Shown here: positions 17,915 through 27,305 of the stretch, piece after piece
How the letters are laid out: each line of letters begins with the position of its first letter
Numbering within the stretch: the stretch's first letter is position 1
NCBI RefSeq assembly: GCF_013466425.1
Contig: NZ_CP059165.1
Location: forward strand, 5,022,001-5,086,000
Source: Mycobacterium vicinigordonae
Lineage (GTDB): Bacteria; Actinomycetota; Actinomycetes; Mycobacteriales; Mycobacteriaceae
Direction: 5' to 3'
Length of the DNA: 64,000 nucleotides
The notes under the pieces: generated by a model
Database searches by the model: none
Seen by the model: only the letters and a program-made list of their open reading frames with translations
Told to the model about the DNA's origin: nothing
Program-made: the position numbers and the translations under genes

Positions 17915-19229
17915 TCGCGTGATTCTTCGAGAGACCGCCAAAGTCACTCGAGCAAAGGAATCAACGTGATGACCGCTGCCCACGATATCGACTTGCCAGC
18001 ACTGCTGGCTGAACGACTCACTACCACCCACCCCGACGTGCTGCGCGAGCTGATCTCGACGTTCATCCATACCCTGATGGGCGCGGAAGCCGACGCCGTA
18101 TGCGGCGCCGGATACGGCCTGCGCAGCAGCGACCGAACCAACCAGCGCAACGGGTACAGACACCGCCAATTCGATACCCGCACAGGGACATTGGATCTGG
18201 CGATCCCCAAGCTGCGGCACGGCTCGTATTGCCCGGACTGGCTGCTGGACCGGCGCAAACGCGCGGAGCGGGCACTGACCACGATGGTAGCCACCTGCTA
18301 TCTGCTCGGGGTGTCGACCCGGCGGATGGACAAGCTCGTCGAAACCCTCGGGATCACCGGTTTGTCGAAGTCGCAGGTGTCGGTGATGGCCAAGGAACTC
18401 GACACCGCCATCGAGGCATTCCGGACCCGGCCGCTCGATGCCGGCCCGTACACGTTCATGGCCGCCGACGCCCTGGTGCTCAAGGTCCGTGAAGCCGGCC
18501 GCGTGGTCAACGTGCACGCCCTGATCGCCGTCGGGGTCAACGCCGAGGGCTACCGCGAAATCCTGGGCATCGACGTCACCACCGCCGAAGACGGGGCCGG
18601 CTGGTTGACGTTTCTGCGGTCGCTGACCGCCCGAGGGCTGTCCGGGGTTGCGCTGGACACCAGCGATGCCCACGCAGGGCTACTGGCCGCGATCGGGGCC
18701 ACCCTGCCCGGAGCCTGCTGGCAGCGCTGCCGTACTCACTACGCCACCAACCTGATGGCCGTGACCCCGAAGGCGTCCTGGCCGTGGGTACGCACCCTGC
18801 TGCACTCGGTCTACGACCAACCTGACGCTGATTCCGTTGCCGCCCAATATGATCGGATCATCGACGCGCTGACCGACAAGCTACCCAAGGTCGCCGATCA
18901 TCTGGCGAACGCCCGCCCGGACCTGCTGGCATCCACCGCCTTCCCCAAACAAATCTGGCGCCAAATCTGGTCCAACAACCCACAAGAACGACTCAACAAA
19001 GAAATCCGCCGCCGCACCGACGTCGTCGGCATCTTCCCCGACCGCGACGCCCTGATCCGCCTCGTCGGCGCCGTACTCGCCGAACAACACGACGAATGGG
19101 CCGAATCACGGCGCTACCTCGGCCTCGACGTCCTCAGCAAATCCCGCCTCACTACCAACACCACCACAGAACAGGAGGCCACCCCAGCGGCACTGACCGC
19201 CTAAATCACCAAGTCGAAGAATCACGGCG
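17915..19229 (+). mobile_element. IS1081-like insertion sequence (IS256/mutator family)
   Basis: A single transposase gene is bounded by imperfect inverted repeats: TCGCGTGATTCTTCGA at 17915-17930 and its near-complement at 19214-19229 (13 of 16 bases match). The total of about 1315 bases is close to IS1081 (about 1.32 kb). I could not see a convincing 8-9 base target duplication at the flanks. The element appears intact and sits 75 bases from the tRNA remnant. Confidence 0.85.
17969..19204 (+). CDS. Mutator-family transposase, IS1081-like
   Basis: A 411-residue DDE transposase. Residues ALMGAEADAVCGAGYG, TNQRNGYRHRQFDTR and LLGVSTRRMDKLVETLG closely match what I recall of the IS1081 transposase. 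Catalytic residues are visible as the Asp in TFMAADALVLKV, the Asp in SGVALDTSDAHAGL and the Glu in WSNNPQERLNKE. ATG 17969 has AAAGGAA just upstream. No frameshift or stop interrupts it, so it is probably active. Confidence 0.93.
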   Translation: MTAAHDIDLPALLAERLTTTHPDVLRELISTFIHTLMGAEADAVCGAGYGLRSSDRTNQRNGYRHRQFDTRTGTLDLAIPKLRHGSYCPDWLLDRRKRAERALTTMVATCYLLGVSTRRMDKLVETLGITGLSKSQVSVMAKELDTAIEAFRTRPLDAGPYTFMAADALVLKVREAGRVVNVHALIAVGVNAEGYREILGIDVTTAEDGAGWLTFLRSLTARGLSGVALDTSDAHAGLLAAIGATLPGACWQRCRTHYATNLMAVTPKASWPWVRTLLHSVYDQPDADSVAAQYDRIIDALTDKLPKVADHLANARPDLLASTAFPKQIWRQIWSNNPQERLNKEIRRRTDVVGIFPDRDALIRLVGAVLAEQHDEWAESRRYLGLDVLSKSRLTTNTTTEQEATPAALTA

Positions 19230-19324
19230 GGGGCCACCGAAACACTGGAATACGACTACCCAGCACCGCGCTTGCAGATGGTGTCATAGCGCGTAACCGC
19301 CCACCCCGAGGTGACCGACGACGG

Positions 19325-20170
19325 TTAAGTGGGCTCTGGCCGGTCACGTACTGCAGGATCTGAGACGGCGCGGCTGATGGCGCCCAGACCGGATAACGCC
19401 AGTCCCCCGTCCACCGCGATTCGCGCACCCGTGACGTAGGAGGCTAGCGGGGAGCAGAGCACGACTGCCATCGCAGCCACCTCGGCGACGTCGCCGAAAC
19501 GTTGCAGCGCGACGGCGTCAATCCACATCGTTGCCCCCACCGGGCCAGCAAGCCGTTTCATGCCCTCGGTACCCGCGATGGGTCCAGGGACAAGGGAATT
19601 GGACCTGATGCCGAACCGACCCCATTCCAAGGCGAGGTTCGCCATCAGGTTGTCGATACCCGCCTTGGCCGCCCCGACATGGCATTGGTTGGCGAAGGGC
19701 AAATAGGCCTGTCCGGCGGAGACGAACAAGATACTCCCCTGGGTCTGTTTCAAGTACGCGAACGCTGCACGCGCTGTGTGGAAGCTGCCCACTAGGTCGA
19801 TATCGATCACAGCACGGAAACCGTTGGGGCTGATGTCTTGTGCCGGGGCGAAGAAATTGCCAGCTGCGCCGGCTACCACGGCGTCCAGCCGACCGAAGGT
19901 GCGTGCCGCGGTATCGACTGCGCCGGCGAGCCTGGCAGCATCGCGCACGTCGGCACTGAGCGCAAGAATCTTTCTGCCGTGCACCTGCAGTTGCGTTGCG
20001 GCCTCGTCCAACCGCTCTTGGGATCGTCCGCAGATGGCGACATCGGCGCCAACGGAGGCCAGACCGTGAGCGATGGCTAGATTGACACCACTGCCGCCAC
20101 CGGTGACGAACGCGGCCTTGCCCCTGAGCAGCGCAGGAGAAAGCAAATCCGGGATGCTCAGTTCTGCCAC
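19325..20170 (-). CDS. SDR oxidoreductase, 2,4-dienoyl-CoA reductase-like
   Basis: A 281-residue short-chain dehydrogenase with cofactor loop TGGGSGV (residues 23-29), GRSQERL (NADP-type Arg after the second strand), Ser151 and Lys169. The usual Tyr four residues before the Lys is absent (Val165). With GPIAGTEGMKRL this is the pattern of 2,4-dienoyl-CoA reductases rather than alcohol dehydrogenases. The enzyme would reduce dienoyl-CoA intermediates during beta-oxidation of unsaturated chains. It overlaps the upstream fadD gene by 13 bases and ends the P450 operon. Confidence 0.75.
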   Translation of the reverse strand: MAELSIPDLLSPALLRGKAAFVTGGGSGVNLAIAHGLASVGADVAICGRSQERLDEAATQLQVHGRKILALSADVRDAARLAGAVDTAARTFGRLDAVVAGAAGNFFAPAQDISPNGFRAVIDIDLVGSFHTARAAFAYLKQTQGSILFVSAGQAYLPFANQCHVGAAKAGIDNLMANLALEWGRFGIRSNSLVPGPIAGTEGMKRLAGPVGATMWIDAVALQRFGDVAEVAAMAVVLCSPLASYVTGARIAVDGGLALSGLGAISRAVSDPAVRDRPEPT

Positions 20171-21717
20171 GACGCCGTCTCTGAATACTGTTGACGCAGT
20201 CCCTCTTTGACTATTTTTCCGGTCGGCGTGCGCGGTAGCCTTTCGATGAACTCAATGGAGCGTGGCGCCTTGTAATGCGCGATCTGCGCGCGCGTGTGGT
20301 CGATCAGTTCCCGGGCGAGTGCCTGCGAGGGTTGCACCGACGTGGCGAGTTCCACGATCGCTTTCACCTGCTCGCCCATTTCCGGGTCGGGTATGCCGAT
20401 CACCGCGACGTCGAGAACCGCGGGGTGCAGGACTAGCGCGTTCTCGACTTCCTGTGGGTAGATGTTGACCCCGCCTGAGATGATCATGAACGCTTTGCGG
20501 TCGGCCAGGTAGAGGTAGCCGTGCTCATCCACCGATCCGAGATCACCGACGCTGGTCCACAGTGGGTGATCAGGATGTGTTGCCGCAGCGGTCTTTTCCG
20601 GGTCATTGTGGTACTCGAAGGGCAGGCTGTCGCGCTCGAAGAATACCGTTCCCACCGCCCCCGGTAGAACTTCGCGGCCGTCGTCGTCGCATATGTGGAT
20701 CACGCCGAGAACACTTTGCCCCACCGATCCGGGATGAGCCAACCAATCAGCGCTGTCAATGAAGGTCATGCCATTGACCTCGGTCGAACTGTAGTACTCG
20801 TAAAGGATCGGTCCCAGCCAATCGATCATGGCGCGTTTGGTGGGCACCGGGCAGGGTGCAGCCGAGTGAATGACTGCCCGCAGACTTGATAGGTCGTAGT
20901 GGGCGCGCACTGATTCGTCGAGTTTGAGCAACCGCACGAACATCGTCGGCACCATCTGGGTCACCGTGACGCGGTATCGCTCGATGTATTGCAGTGTCTT
21001 TTCAGCGTCGAACTTTTTGGTCAGCACGAGGGTCGCGCCCAACGCTTGGGCCATAGCGCACCACCGCAGCGGCGCGGCATGATAGAGCGGCGCGGGCGAG
21101 AAATAGACATCGTCAGCACCGATACCGTATAGCCGCTTGGCAATCGCCACCGCCGCGTCACCCGGTTCATCAATTGAGCGGTCGGGCAGCGGGGGTCGAA
21201 CGCCTTTGGGAAATCCCGTTGTTCCCGACGAATACAGCATCACTGCGCCAGCGGGCTGGTCGATCAGTCCGGGGCCCGCGCCCGCCAGTGCGGCGTCGAA
21301 GGATTCGAAACCATCCAGGACCCCGCCGAAGGCCAAGCACACGCCCAGGCCGTCGGTTGTGGCACGTGCCGATTGCGCCAGGTCTTCCAGCGATGCGGAG
21401 ACGATCAGGGCCTTCGCGCCGCAATCTGTGATGATGTAGTTCACTTCGCCCGGAGTCAGATGGTGATTGATGGGGGTCAGATAGAGGCCCGCCCGCTGCG
21501 TCGCCCACAGAGTGACCAATGCCTCGGGCGCATTGTCCGAGAGCAGCGCAACGACGTCGCCGCGCTCGAGGCCCCCATCGGTAAGGACCCGCGCCAGCGC
21601 GGCCGAGCTCTCGTCGAGTTGGCGGTAACTCAGGCACTGCCCGGTCTCGGCGACGATGACCGCCGGCCGATCGGGAGCCTGCCGAGCGTGGGCACCTGGG
21701 TACATCGGGGCTGTCAC
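20158..21717 (-). CDS. Acyl-CoA synthetase (FadD family)
   Basis: A 519-residue ANL enzyme with P-loop [23 protein letters not shown] (A5), TSVGDLGSVDE (A7), DRKAFMIISGGVNIYPQEVE (A8) and TGKIVKEG (A10 Lys). It converts an organic acid to its CoA ester. Its start overlaps the aldehyde dehydrogenase stop by 4 bases and its end overlaps the SDR gene, so the genes are translationally coupled. In context it would activate the acid produced by the aldehyde dehydrogenase. Substrate is unknown. Confidence 0.87.
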   Translation of the reverse strand: MTAPMYPGAHARQAPDRPAVIVAETGQCLSYRQLDESSAALARVLTDGGLERGDVVALLSDNAPEALVTLWATQRAGLYLTPINHHLTPGEVNYIITDCGAKALIVSASLEDLAQSARATTDGLGVCLAFGGVLDGFESFDAALAGAGPGLIDQPAGAVMLYSSGTTGFPKGVRPPLPDRSIDEPGDAAVAIAKRLYGIGADDVYFSPAPLYHAAPLRWCAMAQALGATLVLTKKFDAEKTLQYIERYRVTVTQMVPTMFVRLLKLDESVRAHYDLSSLRAVIHSAAPCPVPTKRAMIDWLGPILYEYYSSTEVNGMTFIDSADWLAHPGSVGQSVLGVIHICDDDGREVLPGAVGTVFFERDSLPFEYHNDPEKTAAATHPDHPLWTSVGDLGSVDEHGYLYLADRKAFMIISGGVNIYPQEVENALVLHPAVLDVAVIGIPDPEMGEQVKAIVELATSVQPSQALARELIDHTRAQIAHYKAPRSIEFIERLPRTPTGKIVKEGLRQQYSETASWQN

Positions 21718-23234
21718 GCCGGCTGAGCGTTAGCGGATACCACGACCCCGTAGATACGCTTGCGCGAGTCGTTGGTCAGATCCATGTGAATGAATTTGGG
21801 CTCGGTGTACTCATCGAGTGCATCGGGGCCCAGTTCCCGGCCCAGTCCGCTCTGTTTGACGCCACCGAAGGGATACCTGGCGTTGATCATGTGCCAGTCG
21901 TTGATCCAGACAGTGCCTGACTCCAATCGGCGCGCAATACCCAGCGCCCGTGCGGGATTCGTGCTCCACACTCCCGCCGACAGCCCGTAGTCGCTGTCGT
22001 TGGCGATGGCCACCGCTTCGTCGTCGTCGGAATAGGTGAGCACCACCAGAACAGGCCCGAAGATCTCCTCTCGGGCGATACGCATGTCATTGGTGGCGCC
22101 GGTCAGGATCGTGGGGGCGACCCAGTGGCCTTGGGCCAGTGCGGGATCCGACGGCACGGCGCCCTGGAACGCCAGCTTACAACCTTCTTCTTGGCCGAGC
22201 GTGATGTACTTCTCGACACGAGACTTTTGTCTGGCTGAGATCAGGGGCCCCAGATCGGTAGCGGGATCCATCGGATCCCCGACGGTCAGCGACGCGGCTC
22301 GGGCCACGAGTTGGCGCACGAATTCGTCGTGGATGGATTTGTGAACGAGCAGCCGGGTCCCGGACTCGCATGCCTGTCCGCTCATGAGCAGGAAGGCGAA
22401 CAAGGATCCGTCAACCGCGAGATCCAGCTCGGCATCGTCGAGAACGATGTTGGCCCCTTTGCCGCCCAATTCCAGCGTTAGCTTCTTCACGGTATTGGCA
22501 GCGGCGCGCATGACACCTTTGCCGACCTCGCTCGAGCCGGTGAAAGCGACCTTGCCGACATCGGGGTGCTCAGCCAGCCGCGCTCCCACGACCGGGCCTT
22601 CCCCTGTGACCACATTGAGTACCCCGGCAGGCACGCCCACTTCGTGGGCAGCCCTGGCCAGCTCCAGGAGGGTCAGGGGTGTCTGATCGTCGGGCTTGAG
22701 TACGACGGTGTTACCCGCGGCCAGCGCGGGGCCCAGTTTCCAGACCGCCAGCAGCAGCGGAAAATTCCATGGCACGATGCCGGCGCAAACGCCCACGGGT
22801 TCCTTGACGATCAATCCTGTCGCCAACGTGGGCCCTTCGGCCAGTGGGCCGCTGCACTGGAATGGGTAGGTACGGGCAAGGCCGGCGAAATACTTCAGGT
22901 GGTCAACGGCGTAGCCGATCAGGAAGGCTCCCGCACCGCGGATGGTCGCGCCGTTCTCACCGACTTGCAACGCAGCCAATTCGTGTGCGCGGGCGCCAAG
23001 TTGGTCAGCAATCGCCTCGAGGTAGTTGGCGCGTTGATGGGCCGGTAGGTTTCGCCATACCCCAGCATCGTGAGCGGATTTGGCGGCGGCAATCGCCTCG
23101 TCGGTGGTATGCAGATCACCGTGGGCGACTGTCGCGATGGTCGCCCCTGTGGCGGGCGACGACACCTCCATGAAGGCATCGGAGTCGCGCCATTGGCCGT
23201 TGATGTACATCCGGTAGTGCGGAATCTCGTTCAT
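21714..23234 (-). CDS. NAD(P)-dependent aldehyde dehydrogenase
   Basis: A 506-residue ALDH-superfamily enzyme. Key residues are all present: Asn157 in VPWNFPL, Lys180 (VVLKPDDQTP), the FTGSSEVGK cofactor loop (232-239), general base Glu255 in LELGGKG and nucleophile Cys289 in SGQACESG, with EEIFGPV later. It oxidises an aldehyde to a carboxylic acid. Located between the alcohol dehydrogenase and acyl-CoA synthetase genes, it fits the middle step of alcohol-aldehyde-acid-CoA conversion. The aldehyde is unknown. Confidence 0.9.
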   Translation of the reverse strand: MNEIPHYRMYINGQWRDSDAFMEVSSPATGATIATVAHGDLHTTDEAIAAAKSAHDAGVWRNLPAHQRANYLEAIADQLGARAHELAALQVGENGATIRGAGAFLIGYAVDHLKYFAGLARTYPFQCSGPLAEGPTLATGLIVKEPVGVCAGIVPWNFPLLLAVWKLGPALAAGNTVVLKPDDQTPLTLLELARAAHEVGVPAGVLNVVTGEGPVVGARLAEHPDVGKVAFTGSSEVGKGVMRAAANTVKKLTLELGGKGANIVLDDAELDLAVDGSLFAFLLMSGQACESGTRLLVHKSIHDEFVRQLVARAASLTVGDPMDPATDLGPLISARQKSRVEKYITLGQEEGCKLAFQGAVPSDPALAQGHWVAPTILTGATNDMRIAREEIFGPVLVVLTYSDDDEAVAIANDSDYGLSAGVWSTNPARALGIARRLESGTVWINDWHMINARYPFGGVKQSGLGRELGPDALDEYTEPKFIHMDLTNDSRKRIYGVVVSANAQPA

Positions 23235-23361
23235 GCGGTCTCACTTTCGTTGTGCTCGTGGCGCGGTAGGTATGTCCGCCCTCCGCGGATTCGGGATCAG
23301 GGGCCCCTCGGAAGATTCCATTCCGCTCGGTGGCCGTGCCGGCTGGATCCGGCCTTCGAGA

Positions 23362-24468
23362 TCAGTAGCGGATCAGACCACGCAGATTCAGGCCATTGCG
23401 GAGGTCCTCGTAGCCCTGATTGACGTCCTCGATGCTGTACTCGCGTGTGATCAGCTCGTCGAGTTTGAGTCGCCCCGCTTGGTATAGCTCTAGGAGCCGG
23501 AAGATGTCGGAGCGCGGATTCGACGATCCGAAAAGGCATCCTCGGAGCTGCTTTTCGTAGAGGGTTAGATCGAACAACGACAGGGCAACATGGGAGTCAG
23601 TGGGGTGAGGTATGGAGGTCATCACCACGCGCCCCCGCTTGCCGACCAAGCTGAGTGCCTGTGCCACGTAAACACCTTCGGCGCTGTCGGTGGTAACGAC
23701 ACAGACATCGGCCAACGTCCCTCGGGTCAATTCTGTGACGATCTGGTATGCCTCAGCGACGTCGGCGGCGACGTGCGTAGCACCAAACTCCAGTGAACGC
23801 TCCCTCTTATAGGCCATCGGATCCAGGGCGATCACATACCGCGCTCCGGCGATCTTTGCCCCCTGCACGGCGTTGATTCCCAGTCCGCCGACGCCCATGA
23901 CCACGACGGTATCGCCGTCGCCGGTCGCCCCCGTGCGTACTGCCGACCCATAACCGGTCGTGACACCACATCCGACCAAGGCCGCCTTGTCCAATGGAAT
24001 GTCTTTATCGACCTTGACCACCGACGAGATCGGCACGACGGTGTACTCGGAAAATGTTCCCAGAACACACATCTGACCGATGTCGTATCCGCGGCCGTGA
24101 AACCGGAATGTGCCGTCGAGCTGGGGTCCGGCCATGATCGCCGCTCCGTACTCGCAGAGATTGCTCATACCCCTGGCGCAAGGCCGGCAGCGACCGCAGG
24201 CGGGAATGAAGCTCAGCACTACGTGATCGCCGACCTGGACCTCAGTGACCCCCGGACCCACTTCAGCCACGATGCCGGCACCCTCGTGGCCTCCGACGAC
24301 CGGCAAATTCATTGGCATGTCACCGGTGACGAGGTGCTCATCGGAATGGCACAAACCGCTTGCTGTCAGCTTCACCAGCACCTCGCGTTCGCGAGGACCG
24401 TCGAGTTGGAGTTCTTCGACTTCCCATTTCTGGTGCAGTCCCCAGAGCACGGCAGCGGTGGTCTTCAT
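23362..24468 (-). CDS. Zinc-dependent alcohol dehydrogenase, AdhD/NDMA-dependent type
   Basis: A 368-residue medium-chain dehydrogenase. Catalytic zinc ligands are Cys40/His41 and the GGHEGAG loop (His61, Glu62). Structural zinc Cys residues are C91, C94, C97 and C105. The cofactor loop is GVGGLG. Length and the N-terminus MKTTAAVLWG match M. tuberculosis AdhD and the NDMA-dependent alcohol dehydrogenases, in which NAD is held tightly and reoxidised by an external carrier such as the mycofactocin system. AAAGGAG lies 10 bases before the ATG. It should oxidise the alcohol made by the adjacent P450. Confidence 0.87.
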   Translation of the reverse strand: MKTTAAVLWGLHQKWEVEELQLDGPREREVLVKLTASGLCHSDEHLVTGDMPMNLPVVGGHEGAGIVAEVGPGVTEVQVGDHVVLSFIPACGRCRPCARGMSNLCEYGAAIMAGPQLDGTFRFHGRGYDIGQMCVLGTFSEYTVVPISSVVKVDKDIPLDKAALVGCGVTTGYGSAVRTGATGDGDTVVVMGVGGLGINAVQGAKIAGARYVIALDPMAYKRERSLEFGATHVAADVAEAYQIVTELTRGTLADVCVVTTDSAEGVYVAQALSLVGKRGRVVMTSIPHPTDSHVALSLFDLTLYEKQLRGCLFGSSNPRSDIFRLLELYQAGRLKLDELITREYSIEDVNQGYEDLRNGLNLRGLIRY

Positions 24469-24514
24469 TGTTCGTCGGCTCCTTTCTGATAGGTGGTAGG
24501 GGAAATGGTTGAAC

Positions 24515-25783
24515 TCACCGACATTCCGGGGTCCAGGTGGCGGGCAGGCTGTTGATGCCGTTGATGAAGTTCGCCACCTGGAAATGCGGCTCAGGTGCGG
24601 TGATATCCGGGATACGTGTGTACACCTCGGTCAGAAGTGAGCGCAGCATGGTTCGCGCGAGTGCCGCCCCCAGGCAGAAGTGCGGCCCGCCGCCACCAAA
24701 AGCGATGTGGGGGTTGGGATTACGCAGGATGTCGAATTCGAACGGCCGGTCGAAGATGTCCTCGTCACGGTTACCCGAGACGTACCAGAGCACCACCTTG
24801 TCACCTGCCTTGATGTCCGCTCCCCTCAGCGAGAAGTCCCGGATGGCGGTGCGTCGCATGTGCAGCAGCGGTGAGGCCCAGCGCAGGACCTCCTCGACCG
24901 CGGTGTCGACTCGCCCCGCCACATCGGCGGCCAGCAGTTCGCGTTGCCGCGGAAACTGCGAGAACGCGTGAATCGCGTGCGCCGAGGCGTGGCGCGTGGT
25001 GTCGTTGGCTGCAACGGCCAGAAGGACGAAAAAACCCATGAGTTCTTCGTCGGTCATCTTCTCGCCGTCGAACTCGGCTTGCACCATCCAGGTCAGCAGG
25101 TCGTCGCCGGGGTGTGCACGGCGCTCAGGAATCAGTATGGAGGCCGTCTCATTCAGATCCATCACCGCGCCGAGGAACAGCTCCAGCGCGGAGCTTTCCC
25201 CACACACCTCAGGGTCGGTCCATCCGAGGAGACGTTGAGCCGCGTGGATAGTCTTCTCGTGGATTTCACCGGGCGGCAGTCCGAAGAAGCTGCCGAAGAT
25301 GCGCGCAGGAAGCTTGACCGACACCAGCTCGACGAAATCGCCTTCTCCCAGCTGAGCTATCTCAGAAATGAGGTCGTGGGCGTGTCCCTGTATCCATGCC
25401 TGAAGCCTGCGCATGTTGCGAGGTTTGAAGGCCTCCATGGTAATTCCCCGCAGCTGCGTGTGCCGCGGCGCGTCCATGGCGATGAAAGACTGCGCGATGT
25501 GGATCATCTCGGGCGGAAAATCTTCCATTGTGATGCCTTGCGCCGAAGAGAACGTTTCGGTGTGGCGGCTAGCCATGCGAATGTCTTCGTGTTTTGTCAG
25601 CGACCAGAAGCCCTTGGTGTTTTGCTCGGGAGGCAATAGATCGGAGTCCGCTGGACGGCTCCATGCGACCGGATTCTCCTGACGCAGTATGGCAAATGCC
25701 GCATCGCGTTCCTCATGCGGTTTCGCCCAGAACTCGCGCGCGCTGAGGTCGATATCACGGAAGGTGGAAGTGGCGGTGGGCAT
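24515..25783 (-). CDS. Cytochrome P450
   Basis: A 422-residue soluble bacterial P450. The oxygen-binding I-helix AANDTT (259-263 region), ExxR at Glu298-Arg301 and heme loop FGGGGPHFCLG with ligand Cys370 are intact. ATG 25783 has GGAAAGG seven bases upstream, so I rejected a 9-residue N-terminal extension. It resembles the mycobacterial CYP124/125/142-type clan that hydroxylates lipid or sterol side chains; the family number is not assigned. It heads the operon with the alcohol and aldehyde dehydrogenases, and a ferredoxin gene lies nearby. Electrons would come from that ferredoxin. Confidence 0.9.
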   Translation of the reverse strand: MPTATSTFRDIDLSAREFWAKPHEERDAAFAILRQENPVAWSRPADSDLLPPEQNTKGFWSLTKHEDIRMASRHTETFSSAQGITMEDFPPEMIHIAQSFIAMDAPRHTQLRGITMEAFKPRNMRRLQAWIQGHAHDLISEIAQLGEGDFVELVSVKLPARIFGSFFGLPPGEIHEKTIHAAQRLLGWTDPEVCGESSALELFLGAVMDLNETASILIPERRAHPGDDLLTWMVQAEFDGEKMTDEELMGFFVLLAVAANDTTRHASAHAIHAFSQFPRQRELLAADVAGRVDTAVEEVLRWASPLLHMRRTAIRDFSLRGADIKAGDKVVLWYVSGNRDEDIFDRPFEFDILRNPNPHIAFGGGGPHFCLGAALARTMLRSLLTEVYTRIPDITAPEPHFQVANFINGINSLPATWTPECR

Positions 25784-25931
25784 CGTTGTCCTTTCCGGCT
25801 GGCCCGCCACTTGTGGTACAGCTCACGTGGCGGAATGCAGTCAGTTTCGGACACTAGTTGCGGGAAATCTGGTGCCGCGCGGGCCAACTCGGGGTCCATG
25901 CGGGCCAGTTGTGCCAGACGCGCGGGCCGGC

Positions 25932-27230
25932 TTATTCGACCGGGACCGAAAACGAAGCCGTGAATCCGCCTTCGTCTCGGGAGGTGAATGTCAGCGATCC
26001 GCCAAGCGCGTCGATAATTTGGGCCACGATCCATAAGCCCAAACCAGCTGTGCCGTGCCGATCCGACAAACGTACGAATTTACTGGTCAGTTCCTGCATT
26101 TGTGAAGCGGGCACCCCCGGACCACGGTCGAGCACAGCCACATGCAGCTGGTTTCTATCTCTCGAACAGATCACATCGATGGGTCGGCCGCGACCGTGAC
26201 GGGTGGCATTTTCCAGCAAATTGGTTAGTACTCGGCGCAATCCTTGTGCGTCGATATGGATTGTCTCGACGTCGGCGTGAACGGACACGCGCAATCGTGG
26301 CGGAATCACCCCCGCCGCATCACCAGCCTCAGCAACCAGCTCGGTGAGGCTGACGCGGCGCACCCGGCCGGAAGAGAACGTGGGCTGACGACTCAGATTC
26401 ACATCCGACAGAGCGTCGAGCATGTCAGACAGGTGCCGGGCGTGGCGTCCGGCCAGAGTTAGTGCGGCCTGGGCCGCTGCGCCCGTCATCGGCGTCCCGT
26501 CGGTCAAAGCGCAGGCCAAGGCGTCCAATGAGGTGACGGGAGTGCGGAACTCATGTAGCAGAACTTGCAAACCTTCCTGCTGGGCTTCGTACGAGCGCAG
26601 GAGCCGGCTACGAAGGTCACGCTCTTCCTCGGCAGCGGCGTGTTCGACTTCGGCTTCGACGAGTGCTTTGACGCGCGAGCGATGTTCGAGTTCGATCAAT
26701 ACGGACAGCCCGCCGCTTAGTACGGCGATAAAGACCAAGTAAAGCGCCCACCACACCCCCTGCACAGCACCGGGCAACGCTGCGCCGCTTGGCCCTGGCG
26801 AATAAGCGATGACGCCGACGTAGCCCACCCCTACAAGGACTGCGAGGGTAATGCTTTCGGGGAATGTCAGCCGTGCTGCAGATGAGATGACCACTAAGGC
26901 CAGCACTAGCACCACGGGGCTGGCTGGGCCCCCCGTGAGCCCGACCAATATCAGCGTCAAGATCGCGTCGGCGGCCGCAAGCAGCCAGGCAAACGAAGTG
27001 TGGCGCACCTCGAAGCGTGGAAACGCCATCAGGGCAGACGCATAGCCGAGGGATACGGCGAGCACGACAATCAATGCTGCGGTGTATCCGCGCATCCACG
27101 GCGGGCCAGCCGACACCAGGATTCCGATGGAAACGACGACCGCGAAACGGATTGCGACGACCACCCGCGCCAGTCCGTAGCCGTCACCCGCGGGCAGAAC
27201 CAGCGCCCCGAGCCGGCGCACGGTGCTCAC
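25932..27230 (-). CDS. Membrane sensor histidine kinase
   Basis: A kinase of about 432 residues with roughly six N-terminal membrane segments and no obvious extracellular domain, a short coiled coil (EAEVEHAAAEEERDLRSRL), a HisKA-type phosphoacceptor LLHEFRTPVTS, and an ATPase domain with N-box NLLENATRHG, DRGPGVP and GTAGLGLWIV. GTG 27230 was chosen because the frame upstream runs over the divergent regulator promoter. It lies 148 bases before the P450 gene on the same strand, so cotranscription is possible. It probably senses a membrane-soluble or intracellular cue for this catabolic cluster. Confidence 0.82.
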   Translation of the reverse strand: MSTVRRLGALVLPAGDGYGLARVVVAIRFAVVVSIGILVSAGPPWMRGYTAALIVVLAVSLGYASALMAFPRFEVRHTSFAWLLAAADAILTLILVGLTGGPASPVVLVLALVVISSAARLTFPESITLAVLVGVGYVGVIAYSPGPSGAALPGAVQGVWWALYLVFIAVLSGGLSVLIELEHRSRVKALVEAEVEHAAAEEERDLRSRLLRSYEAQQEGLQVLLHEFRTPVTSLDALACALTDGTPMTGAAAQAALTLAGRHARHLSDMLDALSDVNLSRQPTFSSGRVRRVSLTELVAEAGDAAGVIPPRLRVSVHADVETIHIDAQGLRRVLTNLLENATRHGRGRPIDVICSRDRNQLHVAVLDRGPGVPASQMQELTSKFVRLSDRHGTAGLGLWIVAQIIDALGGSLTFTSRDEGGFTASFSVPVE

Positions 27231-27305
27231 TGCTCTGACCTTAGATATGGTTGTTGCGCGACCGAAGCGGCAATATCGAAGACCATAAGGGCTAGCATCC
27301 CGCAA

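Noticed and set aside
17900..19245. Target-site duplication around the IS1081-like element
   Set aside because: The bases outside the inverted repeats (GCTGGTCA on the left, GGGGCCAC on the right) do not match as an 8-9 base direct repeat.
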